A stretch of DNA of 24,917 bases from JACKOD01 sp041591635 (GCA_041591635.1 JBFHRO010000020.1:1-24917), one strand, 5' to 3'. Counted from the first letter of the stretch, positions 1 to 8,947 are shown. Numbers and translations: made by a program. The notes: generated by a model from the sequence alone, not told the origin.

Positions 1-714
1 CTTGATGATGAGTGTGCTCAGCACGCTCGGCGTCAGTTCTGTTTTCCAGGGCAAGGCGCGAAGGGTTTCGACCTGGGTCTGCTCGCGCGTGATGGTGGTT
101 TGCGAGACATCTTCCAGCATCCACTCATCGCGCTGAAAAATCGCGCGCCGCGCGAACTGGGTTTTCTCCAGCCACTGATTCTTGTCGTAATGCAGCAGCG
201 TAATGCCATGCAGCACCCCGTTGGGCTGCACGGCATTAAAGTGCATGAACACGTCACCCTCCCGATGCCACACACCCCGATGGGATGAGATGTCATTCGC
301 GGCACCCTGTGCGATGGCCCGATTGCTTTGGGCAATTTCTTCGGTGTAGGGCGCTATGTACTCGCCCAGCACCAGGCCCATCAAGACCACGGCCAGCGCA
401 GGCTTCATGGCCGACCAGACAATGCGCAAGGTTGACACGCCGGCCGCCCGGATAATCACCAGTTCACTGCTGTTTGCCAGCGCCCCCAAGCCTATCAGAC
501 TGCCGATGAAAGCGCCCACCGGCAGGTAGTCGTAGATACGCCGGGGGAGCGTAGTCACCACATACAACAAGGCCTGCGGAATCTGGTAGTTATTCTTGAG
601 TTCATCCAGTTCCGCAATAAACCCGAAAACCACATCCAGCGACAGCACCACCAGCAATACCAGCAGCGTGGCCCCGGCCACCGAGGAAACGATGTAACGA
701 TCAAGGCGTCGCAT
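1..714 (-). CDS. lptG: LPS export permease LptG (partial, C-terminus beyond window)
   Basis: Inner-membrane permease subunit of the LptB2FG ABC transporter, which extracts lipopolysaccharide from the inner membrane and passes it to LptC/LptA. The visible 238 codons start with MRRLDRYIVSSVAGATLL at an ATG (714-712). A first membrane helix follows, then the family-typical stretch around LPVGAFIGSLIGLGALANSSELVIIRAAGVS, of which I quote only the identity-bearing core (LPVGAFIG, SSELVIIRAAG). The rest is the start of the periplasmic beta-jellyroll. The family is about 350-360 residues, so roughly one third is missing off the left edge. The start overlaps the end of lptF by 14 bases, which implies translational coupling in an lptF-lptG operon. 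No frameshift is visible. The order lptFG divergent from pepA is the usual gammaproteobacterial one. Confidence 0.93.
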   Translation of the reverse strand, partial: MRRLDRYIVSSVAGATLLVLLVVLSLDVVFGFIAELDELKNNYQIPQALLYVVTTLPRRIYDYLPVGAFIGSLIGLGALANSSELVIIRAAGVSTLRIVWSAMKPALAVVLMGLVLGEYIAPYTEEIAQSNRAIAQGAANDISSHRGVWHREGDVFMHFNAVQPNGVLHGITLLHYDKNQWLEKTQFARRAIFQRDEWMLEDVSQTTITREQTQVETLRALPWKTELTPSVLSTLIIK

Positions 715-1816
715 TGATCAGCGCCTCCTGTCTGCGTTTAATGAAGTGGCGCTTGATCGCCCCCTTGGTATTCAGAAGCAGTGCCATCATAAAAAACACC
801 ACATGCACGCACCACAAGCCCAGCCATTCGGGAATTTTGCCTTTCTCAAGCTTGTTGCGGGCCACTATCAGCAATCCGAGATACCCCACATAAATCAGCA
901 TGGCCGGAAGCAAATGAAAAAATCGCCCCTGGCGCGGATTGACACGGCTTAAGGGAATCGCCAGCAAAGCCACAACCGGCACCAGCAGCGGCATGGAGAT
1001 GCGCCATTGCAAGAGCGCCTTGTGCTTGTTGACGTCGGAGCCAAAAAGTTCCACCGTAGGAATGGCTTCGTCCTTTTGGCGCCGGCTTTCCCCTTCCGGG
1101 CGCTCAATACGTACACCATAGCTTTCAAATTCGACCACCTTGTAGTCTGGCTGCCCAGGCACACCCTCAAAACGCTTGCCTTCCTTGAGCACCAAAAAGC
1201 GACTGCCTGTTACCGGGTCAATAATCTGAATGCCGGTTTTTGCCGTGACTACGGCGACGCGCACTTCATCTTTCGCCGTTTCGGAAATAAAGATATTGTT
1301 CAACTGGCGTTTATCATCTGACAGCGACTCGGTATAGGTAACCCGCTCACCGGATCGCAAGGCCTGAAATCGACCCGGCGCCAGCATCTCGAACTCGGTC
1401 ATACGGGTCTGATCGGTCAGCAGTGCCTCTACTTTCATGATTCCCGCCGGAGCAAACCACAGACTCATCACCCCTACGATTACCGCCACGATAATGGAGC
1501 CTCCCAGGGTTTGCAGCACCAGTTGGCGCTCACTGTAACCGCAGGCAAACAACACGGTCATTTCGCTTTCCAGGTACATGCGCCCATAAGCGAGCAAAAT
1601 GCCGATAAACAGACCCAGCGGCAGAATCAGCTGCAAAAACTCCGGCATCCGGTAGCCCATGAGGGTAAAAAGCACATCGGCCGAAATGCCACCGGCCGCC
1701 GCCTGGGCAAGGTATTTGATAAAGCGGCCACTCATAAATACCAGCAGCAAAATGCCCGAAACCGCGACCATGCTGATTAGTACCTGTCGTGTCAGGTACC
1801 GAAACACAATATTCAA
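701..1816 (-). CDS. lptF: LPS export permease LptF
   Basis: Partner permease of LptG in the LptB2FG lipopolysaccharide extractor. N-terminal helix 1 is followed by the signature PEFLQLILPLGLFIGILLAYG and YLESEMTVLFACGYS, a periplasmic jellyroll (about residues 120-250), and three C-terminal helices containing IPLSRVNPRQGR, a highly conserved LptF element. The reading frame is open up to a GTG at 1858. I place the start at the TTG at 1816-1814 instead, because the protein then begins LNIVFRYLTRQ, like the usual M-I-I-x-RYL family start. That TTG also has AGGTG five bases upstream, and a possible -10 box (1869-1874) leaves a reasonable leader. This gives 371 residues. The alternative GTG start would add 14 residues unlike the family. 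The function is certain; the start is moderately sure. Confidence 0.93.
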   Translation of the reverse strand: MNIVFRYLTRQVLISMVAVSGILLLVFMSGRFIKYLAQAAAGGISADVLFTLMGYRMPEFLQLILPLGLFIGILLAYGRMYLESEMTVLFACGYSERQLVLQTLGGSIIVAVIVGVMSLWFAPAGIMKVEALLTDQTRMTEFEMLAPGRFQALRSGERVTYTESLSDDKRQLNNIFISETAKDEVRVAVVTAKTGIQIIDPVTGSRFLVLKEGKRFEGVPGQPDYKVVEFESYGVRIERPEGESRRQKDEAIPTVELFGSDVNKHKALLQWRISMPLLVPVVALLAIPLSRVNPRQGRFFHLLPAMLIYVGYLGLLIVARNKLEKGKIPEWLGLWCVHVVFFMMALLLNTKGAIKRHFIKRRQEALINATP

Positions 1817-1868
1817 ACCGTCACCTGCTCTTGAGTTGCATGGATAAGGGGTTACCACAGTGGCGGTT

Positions 1869-1874
1869 ATTCTA
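1869..1874 (-). promoter_or_regulatory. Possible -10 box of the lptFG promoter
   Basis: Read on the minus strand this is TAGAAT, five of six matches to the sigma70 -10 consensus, lying about 53 bases upstream of the proposed TTG start of lptF. I see no good -35 box at 15-18 bases spacing (the best is TAGTCG), so this is a weak call. Confidence 0.25.
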
Positions 1875-2011
1875 GTGGCTCCTGCCTTGCGCGACTACCG
1901 TGGATTTGCGTCTGCTTCGGCAATTTCACTGGCGCCGGGCGCAGGGCGACAGGCGAGCCCAGACAAAACCTGAACGTATGACGCAAAATCATTATGTTTT
2001 ACCTAGACTAG

Positions 2012-2020
2012 TGTGATATT
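2012..2020 (+). promoter_or_regulatory. Possible extended -10 box of pepA
   Basis: TG-T-GATATT matches the extended -10 pattern (TGn followed by a 4/6 hexamer) 54 bases before the pepA start. There is no recognisable -35 hexamer. It lies in the 257-base divergent gap between lptF and pepA, in which I see no other structure. Confidence 0.2.
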
Positions 2021-2073
2021 ACTCGCATTTCTTTGGTTACACTCACCACCATAACAATCCACAGGGAGCCCCC

Positions 2074-3555
2074 ATGAATTACCAGTTTTCGAGCCAGCCA
2101 GTGACCGCCCTCGCCGCCGATGTCATAGTCGTGCCGGTCTTCGAGGAGGCCTCACTGCAACCTTTTGCGGCTGCTGTAGACACCCTCTGCGGCGGATTGA
2201 TCGCCACCCTGATGGCAGAGGGCGATTACAAGGGCAAGAGCGGGTCGGCACTGTGGATTCCACTCAAGGATCAACCCTGGAAGCGCCTGCTGCTGGCGGG
2301 AGCCGGAAAAAAAGAGGAATTCAACGAAACGGCGGTACGCAAACTGCTCAGCGCCGCCATCAAGAGCTTGAAGGATACGGCAGCCAAAACCGCCCTGATA
2401 GAACTCAGCGACCTCGAACTCAACAACCGCGACGGCCACTGGCTGACGGCCTTCAGTGTGGAAACCATTGCGGCCACGCTGTACCAGTTCAACGAACTCA
2501 AGTCGCGCCAGCCCGATCCACTGTCGCTTTGTGATCTAACTCTCTGTATTACCGGCAAAGAAATACGTGACCCTGAAGCCGCACTCACCCTTGGCCAGGG
2601 TATCGCCCGGGGGGTTGAGGTGGCCAAAAACCTGGCGAATCGCCCTGGCAATATCTGTACTCCGACCTATCTCGCCGAAGAAGCCGAGGCCCTGGCCAAC
2701 GGCTATGAGAGCCTGAGCGTGGAAATACTGGACGAAGCCACCATGGCGGAAATGGGCATGGGCGCGCTGCTGGCCGTGGCTCAGGGCAGCGAGCAACCCG
2801 CAACACTGGTTGTACTGTCTTACCGGGGCACTTCCAGTGATCAGGCGCCGCATGTGCTGGTGGGCAAAGGTATCACCTTCGATACCGGCGGCATCAGCCT
2901 TAAGCCCGGCGAAGCCATGGATGAGATGAAATACGATATGTGCGGCGCCGCCAGTGTGATCGGCACCCTGCAGGCCATTGCCGAAATCAAACCCAAACTG
3001 AATCTGGTGGGAATCATTGCCTGCGCCGAAAACATGCCCGGCGGTCGGGCGATCAAGCCCGGCGACATTGTTAAATCCCTCTCTGGTCAAACCATCGAGA
3101 TTCTCAACACCGATGCAGAAGGACGACTGGTCCTGTGCGATGCGCTGACCTATGCCGAGCGTTTCAAGCCTGCGTCTGTGGTTGACATCGCGACCCTGAC
3201 CGGTGCCTGCGTGATTGCCTTGGGTGCCCACGCCACAGGCCTTTTGGCCAACGACGAAGGTCTGGCCCGCGAGCTTCTCGATGCCGGGACCCAGGCCTGT
3301 GATCGCGCCTGGCAACTGCCCTTGTGGGAAGACTATCAAAGCCAGCTCGACAGCAACTTTGCCGACATGCAGAACATCGGCGGCCGCCCCGCCGGCAGTA
3401 TAACGGCCGCGTGTTTCCTGTCGCGCTTTGCCAAAAACTTCAAGTGGGCGCACCTGGACATTGCCGGCACCGCCTGGAATTCGGGCAAGGAAAAAGGGGC
3501 AACCGGCCGGCCTGTTCCCTTGCTGGTACGTTACTTGCTCAACAAAAACGCCTGA
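2074..3555 (+). CDS. pepA: Leucyl aminopeptidase (M17 family)
   Basis: Cytosolic manganese/zinc aminopeptidase that removes N-terminal residues from peptides. In E. coli the same protein also binds DNA as an accessory factor of Xer recombination and in carAB control. It has 493 residues, close to the 503 of the E. coli enzyme. The two-metal site is complete: K265, D270, D288, D347 and E349, with the M17 signature NTDAEGRL at 345-352. Catalytic K277 and R351 are present. The N-terminal half (1-160) is the variable domain responsible for hexamer and DNA contacts. The start is an ATG with GGGAG five bases upstream. It heads the pepA-holC-(coiled coil)-valS series, with holC 22 bases downstream, and is divergent from lptF. 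A DNA-binding role here is only inferred from the family. Confidence 0.97.
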   Translation: MNYQFSSQPVTALAADVIVVPVFEEASLQPFAAAVDTLCGGLIATLMAEGDYKGKSGSALWIPLKDQPWKRLLLAGAGKKEEFNETAVRKLLSAAIKSLKDTAAKTALIELSDLELNNRDGHWLTAFSVETIAATLYQFNELKSRQPDPLSLCDLTLCITGKEIRDPEAALTLGQGIARGVEVAKNLANRPGNICTPTYLAEEAEALANGYESLSVEILDEATMAEMGMGALLAVAQGSEQPATLVVLSYRGTSSDQAPHVLVGKGITFDTGGISLKPGEAMDEMKYDMCGAASVIGTLQAIAEIKPKLNLVGIIACAENMPGGRAIKPGDIVKSLSGQTIEILNTDAEGRLVLCDALTYAERFKPASVVDIATLTGACVIALGAHATGLLANDEGLARELLDAGTQACDRAWQLPLWEDYQSQLDSNFADMQNIGGRPAGSITAACFLSRFAKNFKWAHLDIAGTAWNSGKEKGATGRPVPLLVRYLLNKNA

Positions 3556-3577
3556 TTCCGGGATTTTCTATCGAACC

Positions 3578-4030
3578 ATGGCCATAACCCAGGCAGATTT
3601 TTACCTCATTCAGGCAACCGATGCCGAAGCGCGTTTGCGCTTCGCGTGCCGGTTGACGCAAACCGTGGTGAATCAGTCACGGCGTGTCTACCTTCACACC
3701 GAAGATCTCGCCCAGGCGCAGCTTCTGGATGAGCTCTTGTGGTCATTCAAGCCTGAGAGCTTTATTCCGCACCTCGTTGGCAGCGAATCTGCCACTGACG
3801 ATGTTCTGGTGTATCTGGGATTCGGTGTGGCATCCGCCCTGACCCGCGACAAAGCCGTATTGATCAACCTGGCCACCCGCCTGCCGCAGGATTACCTGGA
3901 GTTCGAACGCCTTGCCGCTGTGGCCAGCAACGAAACCATCCAGTTGCAACAGTTGCGCGCGCACTACAAAATTCTGCAAACACAGGGCATAAGCATTCAA
4001 ACCCACGACATGCGAAAATCGCCGGCCTAA
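3578..4030 (+). CDS. holC: DNA polymerase III chi subunit
   Basis: Chi subunit of the clamp-loader assembly; with psi it links the polymerase III holoenzyme to SSB. The protein is 150 residues, as usual for the family (147 in E. coli). It begins MAITQADFYLIQ and contains LDELLWSFKPESFIPH, which closely matches the conserved chi segment LDEALW...ESFVPH. The reading frame is open further upstream into pepA, but that extension has no family similarity, so I chose the ATG at 3578, just after the pepA stop. No strong ribosome-binding site is visible, suggesting coupling to pepA. The pepA-holC-valS order supports the assignment. Confidence 0.93.
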   Translation: MAITQADFYLIQATDAEARLRFACRLTQTVVNQSRRVYLHTEDLAQAQLLDELLWSFKPESFIPHLVGSESATDDVLVYLGFGVASALTRDKAVLINLATRLPQDYLEFERLAAVASNETIQLQQLRAHYKILQTQGISIQTHDMRKSPA

Positions 4031-4059
4031 AGCGCCACACAAGGCAACAGAGACACCCG

Positions 4060-4497
4060 ATGGATATCTCAACCCCCAAATCCGCCAAAACACCAACAAC
4101 CCAGAGCGCAGCACTACCGGACAGCAACGCGAGCCCGGACATTCCCATGCTGTGTGACCGCGTCGAGGGCCCACCCGTGGTTCCGCGTGTCACCCCCGAT
4201 CCGGTAGCGGCCATGCGCCCCCACAATCCCTTTCTGCCTTATGCCCAGCTTGAACAACTGGCGGCAGAACGAGAGAAGTTTCGCCAGGAACTTGAGGCCT
4301 TTACCCAGCGGCTCAAGCAGGCCAGGCCGCCTGCCGGCACCAAATCCGGTATGCCCGACACGAACGAGCTGGTGGCGTTAATCGCCCAGCAGGTGCTGGA
4401 TCAGATGCGCCCCCAGGTGGAGCAGATGGTAAGCGAACACCTCAAGGACATGGATAATCCCGCCCGCAGCAAACCCGGCACGAGGACTCACGACTAG
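4060..4497 (+). CDS. Small conserved-context hypothetical protein with a predicted coiled coil
   Basis: I do not recognise a named family. The 145-residue product has a Thr/Ala/Ser/Pro-rich, probably disordered N-terminus (1-28). A short motif IPMLCDRVEG (29-38) follows; it recalls the IPxLxxxV motif seen in some uncharacterised proteobacterial proteins. Next comes NPFLPYAQLEQL (56-67) leading into a charged heptad-like helix (62-88). A second amphipathic helix with a regular QQVLDQM/QVEQMV spacing lies at 103-130, and the tail is basic and polar. No signal peptide or membrane segment is seen. It sits 29 bases after holC and about 100 bases before valS on the same strand. I recall a small uncharacterised gene at the same place in Pseudomonas. 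A role with the replisome or as a scaffold would be a guess. Confidence 0.75.
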   Translation: MDISTPKSAKTPTTQSAALPDSNASPDIPMLCDRVEGPPVVPRVTPDPVAAMRPHNPFLPYAQLEQLAAEREKFRQELEAFTQRLKQARPPAGTKSGMPDTNELVALIAQQVLDQMRPQVEQMVSEHLKDMDNPARSKPGTRTHD

Positions 4498-4515
4498 GGA
4501 TCGGGTGTGTATAAT
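4487..4515 (+). promoter_or_regulatory. Probable valS promoter
   Basis: A perfect TATAAT hexamer at 4510-4515 lies 82 bases upstream of the valS start. At 17 bases spacing the -35 position holds CTCACG (4487-4492), only three of six matches. The -10 box falls just after the stop codon of the preceding gene, where a separate valS promoter is expected. The leader that follows contains a short CCCC-AGC-GGGG stem, too small to call an attenuator. Confidence 0.45.
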
Positions 4516-4596
4516 GGCACCCACTGACTTTCCGGCCGCGGCCCCAGCGGGGTACTCTGCCACTCACGCCTAAAACAGAGAACAAAGAAGCTGACC

Positions 4597-7425
4597 ATGG
4601 AAAAAACCTTTCAACCAAGTGACATTGAGCAACGCTGGTATAACACCTGGGAAGAAAACGGCTATTTTGCCCCGACGGGCAAAGGCGACAGTTATTGCAT
4701 CATGATTCCACCGCCCAATGTCACCGGCAGCCTGCACATGGGCCACGGCTTTAACAATGCGATCATGGATGCGCTCATACGTTACCGCCGGATGCAAGGT
4801 CGCAACACCCTATGGCAACCGGGCACCGATCATGCCGGCATTGCCACCCAAATGGTGGTTGAGCGCCAACTCGCACAGCAAGGCGTAACGCGCCACGACC
4901 TGGGACGTGACCGCTTTCTGGAAAAGGTGTGGGAGTGGAAAGAGCAATCGGGCGGCACCATTACCCGTCAGATCCGGCGCCTGGGCTCCTCGGTAGACTG
5001 GTCGCGGGAGCGCTTTACCATGGATGAGGGCTTGTCCAATGCGGTCAAGGAGGCCTTTGTTCAACTCTATGACGATGGCCTGATCTACCGCGGCAAGCGC
5101 CTGGTGAACTGGGATCCCAAACTGCACACGGCCATTTCCGATCTTGAAGTGTTGTCCGAAGAGGAAAAAGGTTCGCTCTGGCATTTCCGCTACCCACTGG
5201 AAGACGGCTCGGGCCATATAGTGGTCGCCACCACGCGCCCCGAAACCATGCTGGGGGACTCGGCCGTTGCCGTGCACCCGGAAGACGAGCGCTATCAGGC
5301 GCTGATCGGCAAACAGATTCGCCTGCCCGTGACCGGGCGCCTGATTCCCGTGATCGCCGACACCTATGTCGACAAGGACTTCGGCACCGGTTGCGTAAAA
5401 ATCACGCCTGCCCACGACTTCAACGACTACGAGGTCGGCAAGCGCCACAATCTGCCGCTGATTAACATTTTTGATCGCGATGCCCGTGTGTTGAGCGAGT
5501 TTACTGTGCTCACCTTTGCCGGCTATGAGAGCCAGCACGGGGAAAAGGCACCCGAAGACTATGCCGGACTCGACCGGTTCGACGCGCGCAAAAAGATAGT
5601 CGCCGCCTTCGATGCCGCCGGCCTTTTGGAGAAGATTGATCCTCATACCCTCAAGGTGCCGCGCGGCGATCGCTCGGGCGTCATCATTGAGCCCTGGCTG
5701 ACCGATCAGTGGTACGTCAAGGCAGCAGTACTTGCCAAACCGGCCATGGAGGCGGTGGAATCGGGCCGCATTCAATTCGTGCCCAAGCAATATGAAAACA
5801 TGTACTTTTCCTGGATGCGCGACATTCAGGACTGGTGTATCTCGCGCCAGCTCTGGTGGGGACACCGGATTCCTGCCTGGTATGACAACAGCGGCAAGGT
5901 TTACGTCGGACGCACCGAAGATGAAGTGCGGCAGAAATACGCTCTTGAACCTGGCGTGGCCTTGCGCCAGGACGATGATGTGCTGGATACCTGGTTCAGC
6001 TCGGCGCTCTGGACTTTCTCGACGCTTGGCTGGCCCGAGCAGACGCCCGAGCTCAAAACCTTTCATCCCACCGATGTGCTGGTGACCGGCTTTGACATCA
6101 TATTTTTCTGGGTTGCGCGCATGATCATGATGACCATGCACTTTATGAAAGAGGCCGATGGCACGCCCCAGATACCCTTCAAGTACGTGTACGTGCACGG
6201 ACTGGTGCGCGACAGCGAAGGCCAGAAGATGTCCAAGTCCAAAGGCACTGTGCTGGACCCCCTGGACATCGTCGACGGCATCGGTCTTGAGTCATTGGTA
6301 CAAAAGCGCGTCACCGGCCTGATGCAGCCGCAACTGGCCAAAAGCATTGAACAGCGGACCCACAAGGAATTTCCTCAGGGCATTGACGCCTACGGCACCG
6401 ATGCCCTGCGCTTTACTTTCTGCTCGCTGGCCTCCACCGGGCGAGACATCAAGTTCGACATGGGTCGGGTGGAAGGGTTTCGCAATTTCTGCAACAAGAT
6501 CTGGAACGCGGCCCGCTACGTACTCATGCAATGCGAAGGTCAGGATACCGGCACAACGGGTGAACCCATTGAGCTGACACTGGCGGATCGCTGGATTATC
6601 TCGCGTCTGCAGCAGGCCGAAACGGAAATCAGCCGCCAGCTGGAGCAGTTTCGCTTTGACCTGGCCGCCCAGGCGCTGTATGAATTCATCTGGAACGAGT
6701 ACTGCGACTGGTACCTGGAGCTGTCCAAGCCGGTTTTGTGGGACGACAGCGCTTGCGCCGCGCTCAAGCGCGGCACCCGCAGAACCCTGGTGCGGGTACT
6801 GGAGGCATCGTTGCGCCTGGCTCACCCCTTTATGCCCTTCATCACTGAAGAAATCTGGCAAAAGGTCGCAGCCCTGGCCGGAAAAAACGGTGCCACCATC
6901 ATGCTGCAACCCTATCCGATTGCCCGTGCCGATCGCATCGACGAGCAGGCATTGGGCGATACCGAGTGGCTCAAGCAGGTCATAGTTGCCATACGCAATA
7001 TTCGTGGCGAAATGGCCATTTCGCCGGCCCAGCCCATCCCGCTGGTCTTGCGCCAGGGTAACGCGGATGACCGCCGCCGGGCCGAGGCCAATGGCAGCTT
7101 CCTCAAGGCACTGGCCAAACTCGCCAGTATCGAATGGCAAACCGAGGGCGAGCCGCCGCTGGCGGCAACCCAACTGGTGGGCGAGCTGGAACTTCTGGTG
7201 CCCATGGCGGGCCTGATCGACAAGGATGCTGAAATCGCACGCTTGACCAAAGAGCTCGACAAACTCAGCAAAGAAGCCGATCGCATCGCCGCCAAGCTCA
7301 ATAACGAAAGTTTTGTCGGCAAGGCGCCGGCCGAGGTGGTCGAAAAAGAAAAGGCCAAGCTCGCAGAAGCCACTGCAGCCAGCGCGCGACTGGGCGAACA
7401 ACTGGAAAAAATCCGGGCAATCTGA
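4597..7425 (+). CDS. valS: Valyl-tRNA synthetase
   Basis: Class I aminoacyl-tRNA synthetase that charges tRNA-Val and edits misactivated threonine. It has 942 residues, near the 951 of E. coli. The catalytic signatures are HMGH at 47-50 (in PPPNVTGSLHMGH) and KMSKS at 544-548. The CP1 editing insert lies between them, with TTRPETMLGDSAVAVHP visible. The anticodon-binding helical domain follows (about 650-800). The last 70 residues form the Lys/Glu/Ala-rich coiled-coil arm typical of ValRS. The start is an ATG followed by EKTFQPSDIEQRWY, matching the family. It has its own likely promoter and ends in TGATG, overlapping the start of panE by one base, so the two are likely co-translated. Confidence 0.98.
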   Translation: MEKTFQPSDIEQRWYNTWEENGYFAPTGKGDSYCIMIPPPNVTGSLHMGHGFNNAIMDALIRYRRMQGRNTLWQPGTDHAGIATQMVVERQLAQQGVTRHDLGRDRFLEKVWEWKEQSGGTITRQIRRLGSSVDWSRERFTMDEGLSNAVKEAFVQLYDDGLIYRGKRLVNWDPKLHTAISDLEVLSEEEKGSLWHFRYPLEDGSGHIVVATTRPETMLGDSAVAVHPEDERYQALIGKQIRLPVTGRLIPVIADTYVDKDFGTGCVKITPAHDFNDYEVGKRHNLPLINIFDRDARVLSEFTVLTFAGYESQHGEKAPEDYAGLDRFDARKKIVAAFDAAGLLEKIDPHTLKVPRGDRSGVIIEPWLTDQWYVKAAVLAKPAMEAVESGRIQFVPKQYENMYFSWMRDIQDWCISRQLWWGHRIPAWYDNSGKVYVGRTEDEVRQKYALEPGVALRQDDDVLDTWFSSALWTFSTLGWPEQTPELKTFHPTDVLVTGFDIIFFWVARMIMMTMHFMKEADGTPQIPFKYVYVHGLVRDSEGQKMSKSKGTVLDPLDIVDGIGLESLVQKRVTGLMQPQLAKSIEQRTHKEFPQGIDAYGTDALRFTFCSLASTGRDIKFDMGRVEGFRNFCNKIWNAARYVLMQCEGQDTGTTGEPIELTLADRWIISRLQQAETEISRQLEQFRFDLAAQALYEFIWNEYCDWYLELSKPVLWDDSACAALKRGTRRTLVRVLEASLRLAHPFMPFITEEIWQKVAALAGKNGATIMLQPYPIARADRIDEQALGDTEWLKQVIVAIRNIRGEMAISPAQPIPLVLRQGNADDRRRAEANGSFLKALAKLASIEWQTEGEPPLAATQLVGELELLVPMAGLIDKDAEIARLTKELDKLSKEADRIAAKLNNESFVGKAPAEVVEKEKAKLAEATAASARLGEQLEKIRAI

Positions 7426-8360
7426 TGACCACAGTTGTCATTCTTGGAGCGGGTGCACTGGGTAGCCTTTGGGCCGCCCGGCTCTCGCGCACCCACAAGG
7501 TGCTGATTCTGGATCGACCACAGGCCAGCGGCCGTGACAAGCGGTTTTCCTTCACGCTGCAGGATAGCAAGGGTAGCCTTGCGTATCATTTGCTGCGCAT
7601 TGCCCCTTCTGCCCTGGCCAACCACAGCACAGACGCGGGCCTTTTGCTGCTGGTCTGTTGCAAAAGCTATGATCTGGTCAAGGCCTTGGAGGGGGTGCAA
7701 GCGTGGCTGCCTGAAGGTACGGCGCTGGTGCTGTTTCAAAACGGCCTCAAAAGCCAGCATGAAGCGGCCCGACGTTTCCCCCACTGGCCGATTTATGCGG
7801 CCGTCACTACCGAAGGCGCCAACCGGACATCGCCCGCACAGGTGATTCACGCCGGCACTGGCGTCACCTGGATTGGCGCCTTTAACGCTTTGGCGAGCGA
7901 GACTCAGGCACAACAGATTGCCCAAACATTGAGCGCCAGCGGCCTGCAGGTACAGGCACAATCCGACATAAGCAGCCGCCTGTGGCAAAAGCTGGCGATC
8001 AATGCCGTCATCAACCCCTGGACCGCCCTGTTGGGCTGTCGCAACGGCGAACTCAGACAGGCATCGCGCTTCACTGACAGCTATGGAGCCCTGTGTGCAG
8101 AAATTGCCAGCATCATGAATGCCGCCACTGCAAGCCACTGGACAGCAGCTGAACTGCAGCATCTCGTCGACGGGGTCATCGAGCGCACGGCATTGAATCG
8201 CTCCTCCATGCTGCAGGATGTTCAGGCCGGGCGGCAAACCGAAATCGAGCAGATTACCGGCTTTCTGGTCGAGCAAGCCGAGCGCCTTGGCATCGACTGT
8301 CCCCGCAATCGGGAACTGCTGCAGGCGGTGCTGAAGCTGTCGCCCGAAAACCATCAATAG
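7425..8360 (+). CDS. panE: 2-dehydropantoate 2-reductase (ketopantoate reductase)
   Basis: NADPH-dependent reduction of ketopantoate to pantoate in coenzyme A synthesis. It has 311 residues. The Rossmann motif GAGALGSLW is at 8-16, the NGL loop at 106-108, and catalytic K189 lies in LWQKLAINAVINPWTALLG, of which LWQKLAINAVINP is the diagnostic core. The substrate-site residues S260/S261 in SSMLQD and the glutamate E273 in TEIEQITGF match E. coli Ser244 and Glu256. All the expected residues are therefore present. Its ATG shares one base with the valS stop (TGATG). Close homologues in this family can have other 2-keto acid substrates, so pantothenate synthesis is likely but not certain. Confidence 0.92.
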   Translation: MTTVVILGAGALGSLWAARLSRTHKVLILDRPQASGRDKRFSFTLQDSKGSLAYHLLRIAPSALANHSTDAGLLLLVCCKSYDLVKALEGVQAWLPEGTALVLFQNGLKSQHEAARRFPHWPIYAAVTTEGANRTSPAQVIHAGTGVTWIGAFNALASETQAQQIAQTLSASGLQVQAQSDISSRLWQKLAINAVINPWTALLGCRNGELRQASRFTDSYGALCAEIASIMNAATASHWTAAELQHLVDGVIERTALNRSSMLQDVQAGRQTEIEQITGFLVEQAERLGIDCPRNRELLQAVLKLSPENHQ

Positions 8361-8386
8361 CCGAGCCAATCATCAAGGAAACCACT

Positions 8387-8947
8387 ATGGGATTTCGACT
8401 CTCAAAAATCTACACCCGCACCGGAGACAAAGGCCAGACCGGCCTGGGTGACGGCAGCCGCATCGACAAGGACGACCTGCGCATCGAGGTCATTGGCACC
8501 GTAGATGAGGTGCTTAGCAGTCTGGGCCTGCTGATTGAATACCTGCCCCGGAACGATTCCCTCACGGGGTTGTTGCAGCAGATACAGCATCGCCTGTTCG
8601 ATCTGGGCGGTGAAATAGCCGTTCCGGGGCGCAGTGTGATGACGGCCGAACTGACCCTGTGGCTGGAGGAGGAGCTTGATGCGCTTAACAGCCAACTGCC
8701 GCCGCTTAAGGAGTTCATTCTACCCGGTGGATCCAAGGCCGCGGCACACGGCCAAATGGCCCGAGCCTTATGTCGTCGTCTGGAACGGCTCATGACCAGT
8801 CTGAACCGGCGCGATCAGCTCAATCCGCACAGCTGCACCTTCGTCAATCGTCTGTCCGACTTGCTGTTTGTTGTCGCCAGAGTGCTGGCACGTCGCGATG
8901 GCGGGCAAGAGGTGATCTGGCAACCCCTGCCAAAGCCACAGCCCTGA
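8387..8947 (+). CDS. PduO-type cob(I)alamin adenosyltransferase
   Basis: Transfers the 5-prime-deoxyadenosyl group of ATP to cob(I)alamin to make adenosylcobalamin. The 186-residue protein carries the PduO/MMAB signatures: TRTGDKGQTGL near the N-terminus (ATP loop), VIGTVDEVLSSLGL, the helix RALCRRLERL, and NRLSDLLFVVAR near the C-terminus. The start is an ATG with AAGGAAA about five bases upstream, 26 bases after panE, in the same direction. No other B12 gene and no cobalamin riboswitch is seen here, so it probably serves salvage or an adenosylcobalamin enzyme encoded elsewhere. It is not the CobA/BtuR type, which has a P-loop. Confidence 0.93.
   Translation: MGFRLSKIYTRTGDKGQTGLGDGSRIDKDDLRIEVIGTVDEVLSSLGLLIEYLPRNDSLTGLLQQIQHRLFDLGGEIAVPGRSVMTAELTLWLEEELDALNSQLPPLKEFILPGGSKAAAHGQMARALCRRLERLMTSLNRRDQLNPHSCTFVNRLSDLLFVVARVLARRDGGQEVIWQPLPKPQP

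Noticed and set aside
4810..6198. Long minus-strand open frame (462 codons) opposite valS
   Set aside because: It lies entirely antisense to the well-supported valS gene, has no recognisable motifs and a His/Gly/Arg-rich composition typical of shadow frames in GC-rich DNA.
6292..8369. Two long minus-strand open frames opposite the end of valS and panE
   Set aside because: They are antisense to clear valS and panE coding sequence with intact catalytic motifs, and contain no family features of their own.
8361..8386. Cobalamin riboswitch before the adenosyltransferase gene
   Set aside because: The gap is only 26 bases, far too short for a B12 riboswitch, and panE lies directly upstream.
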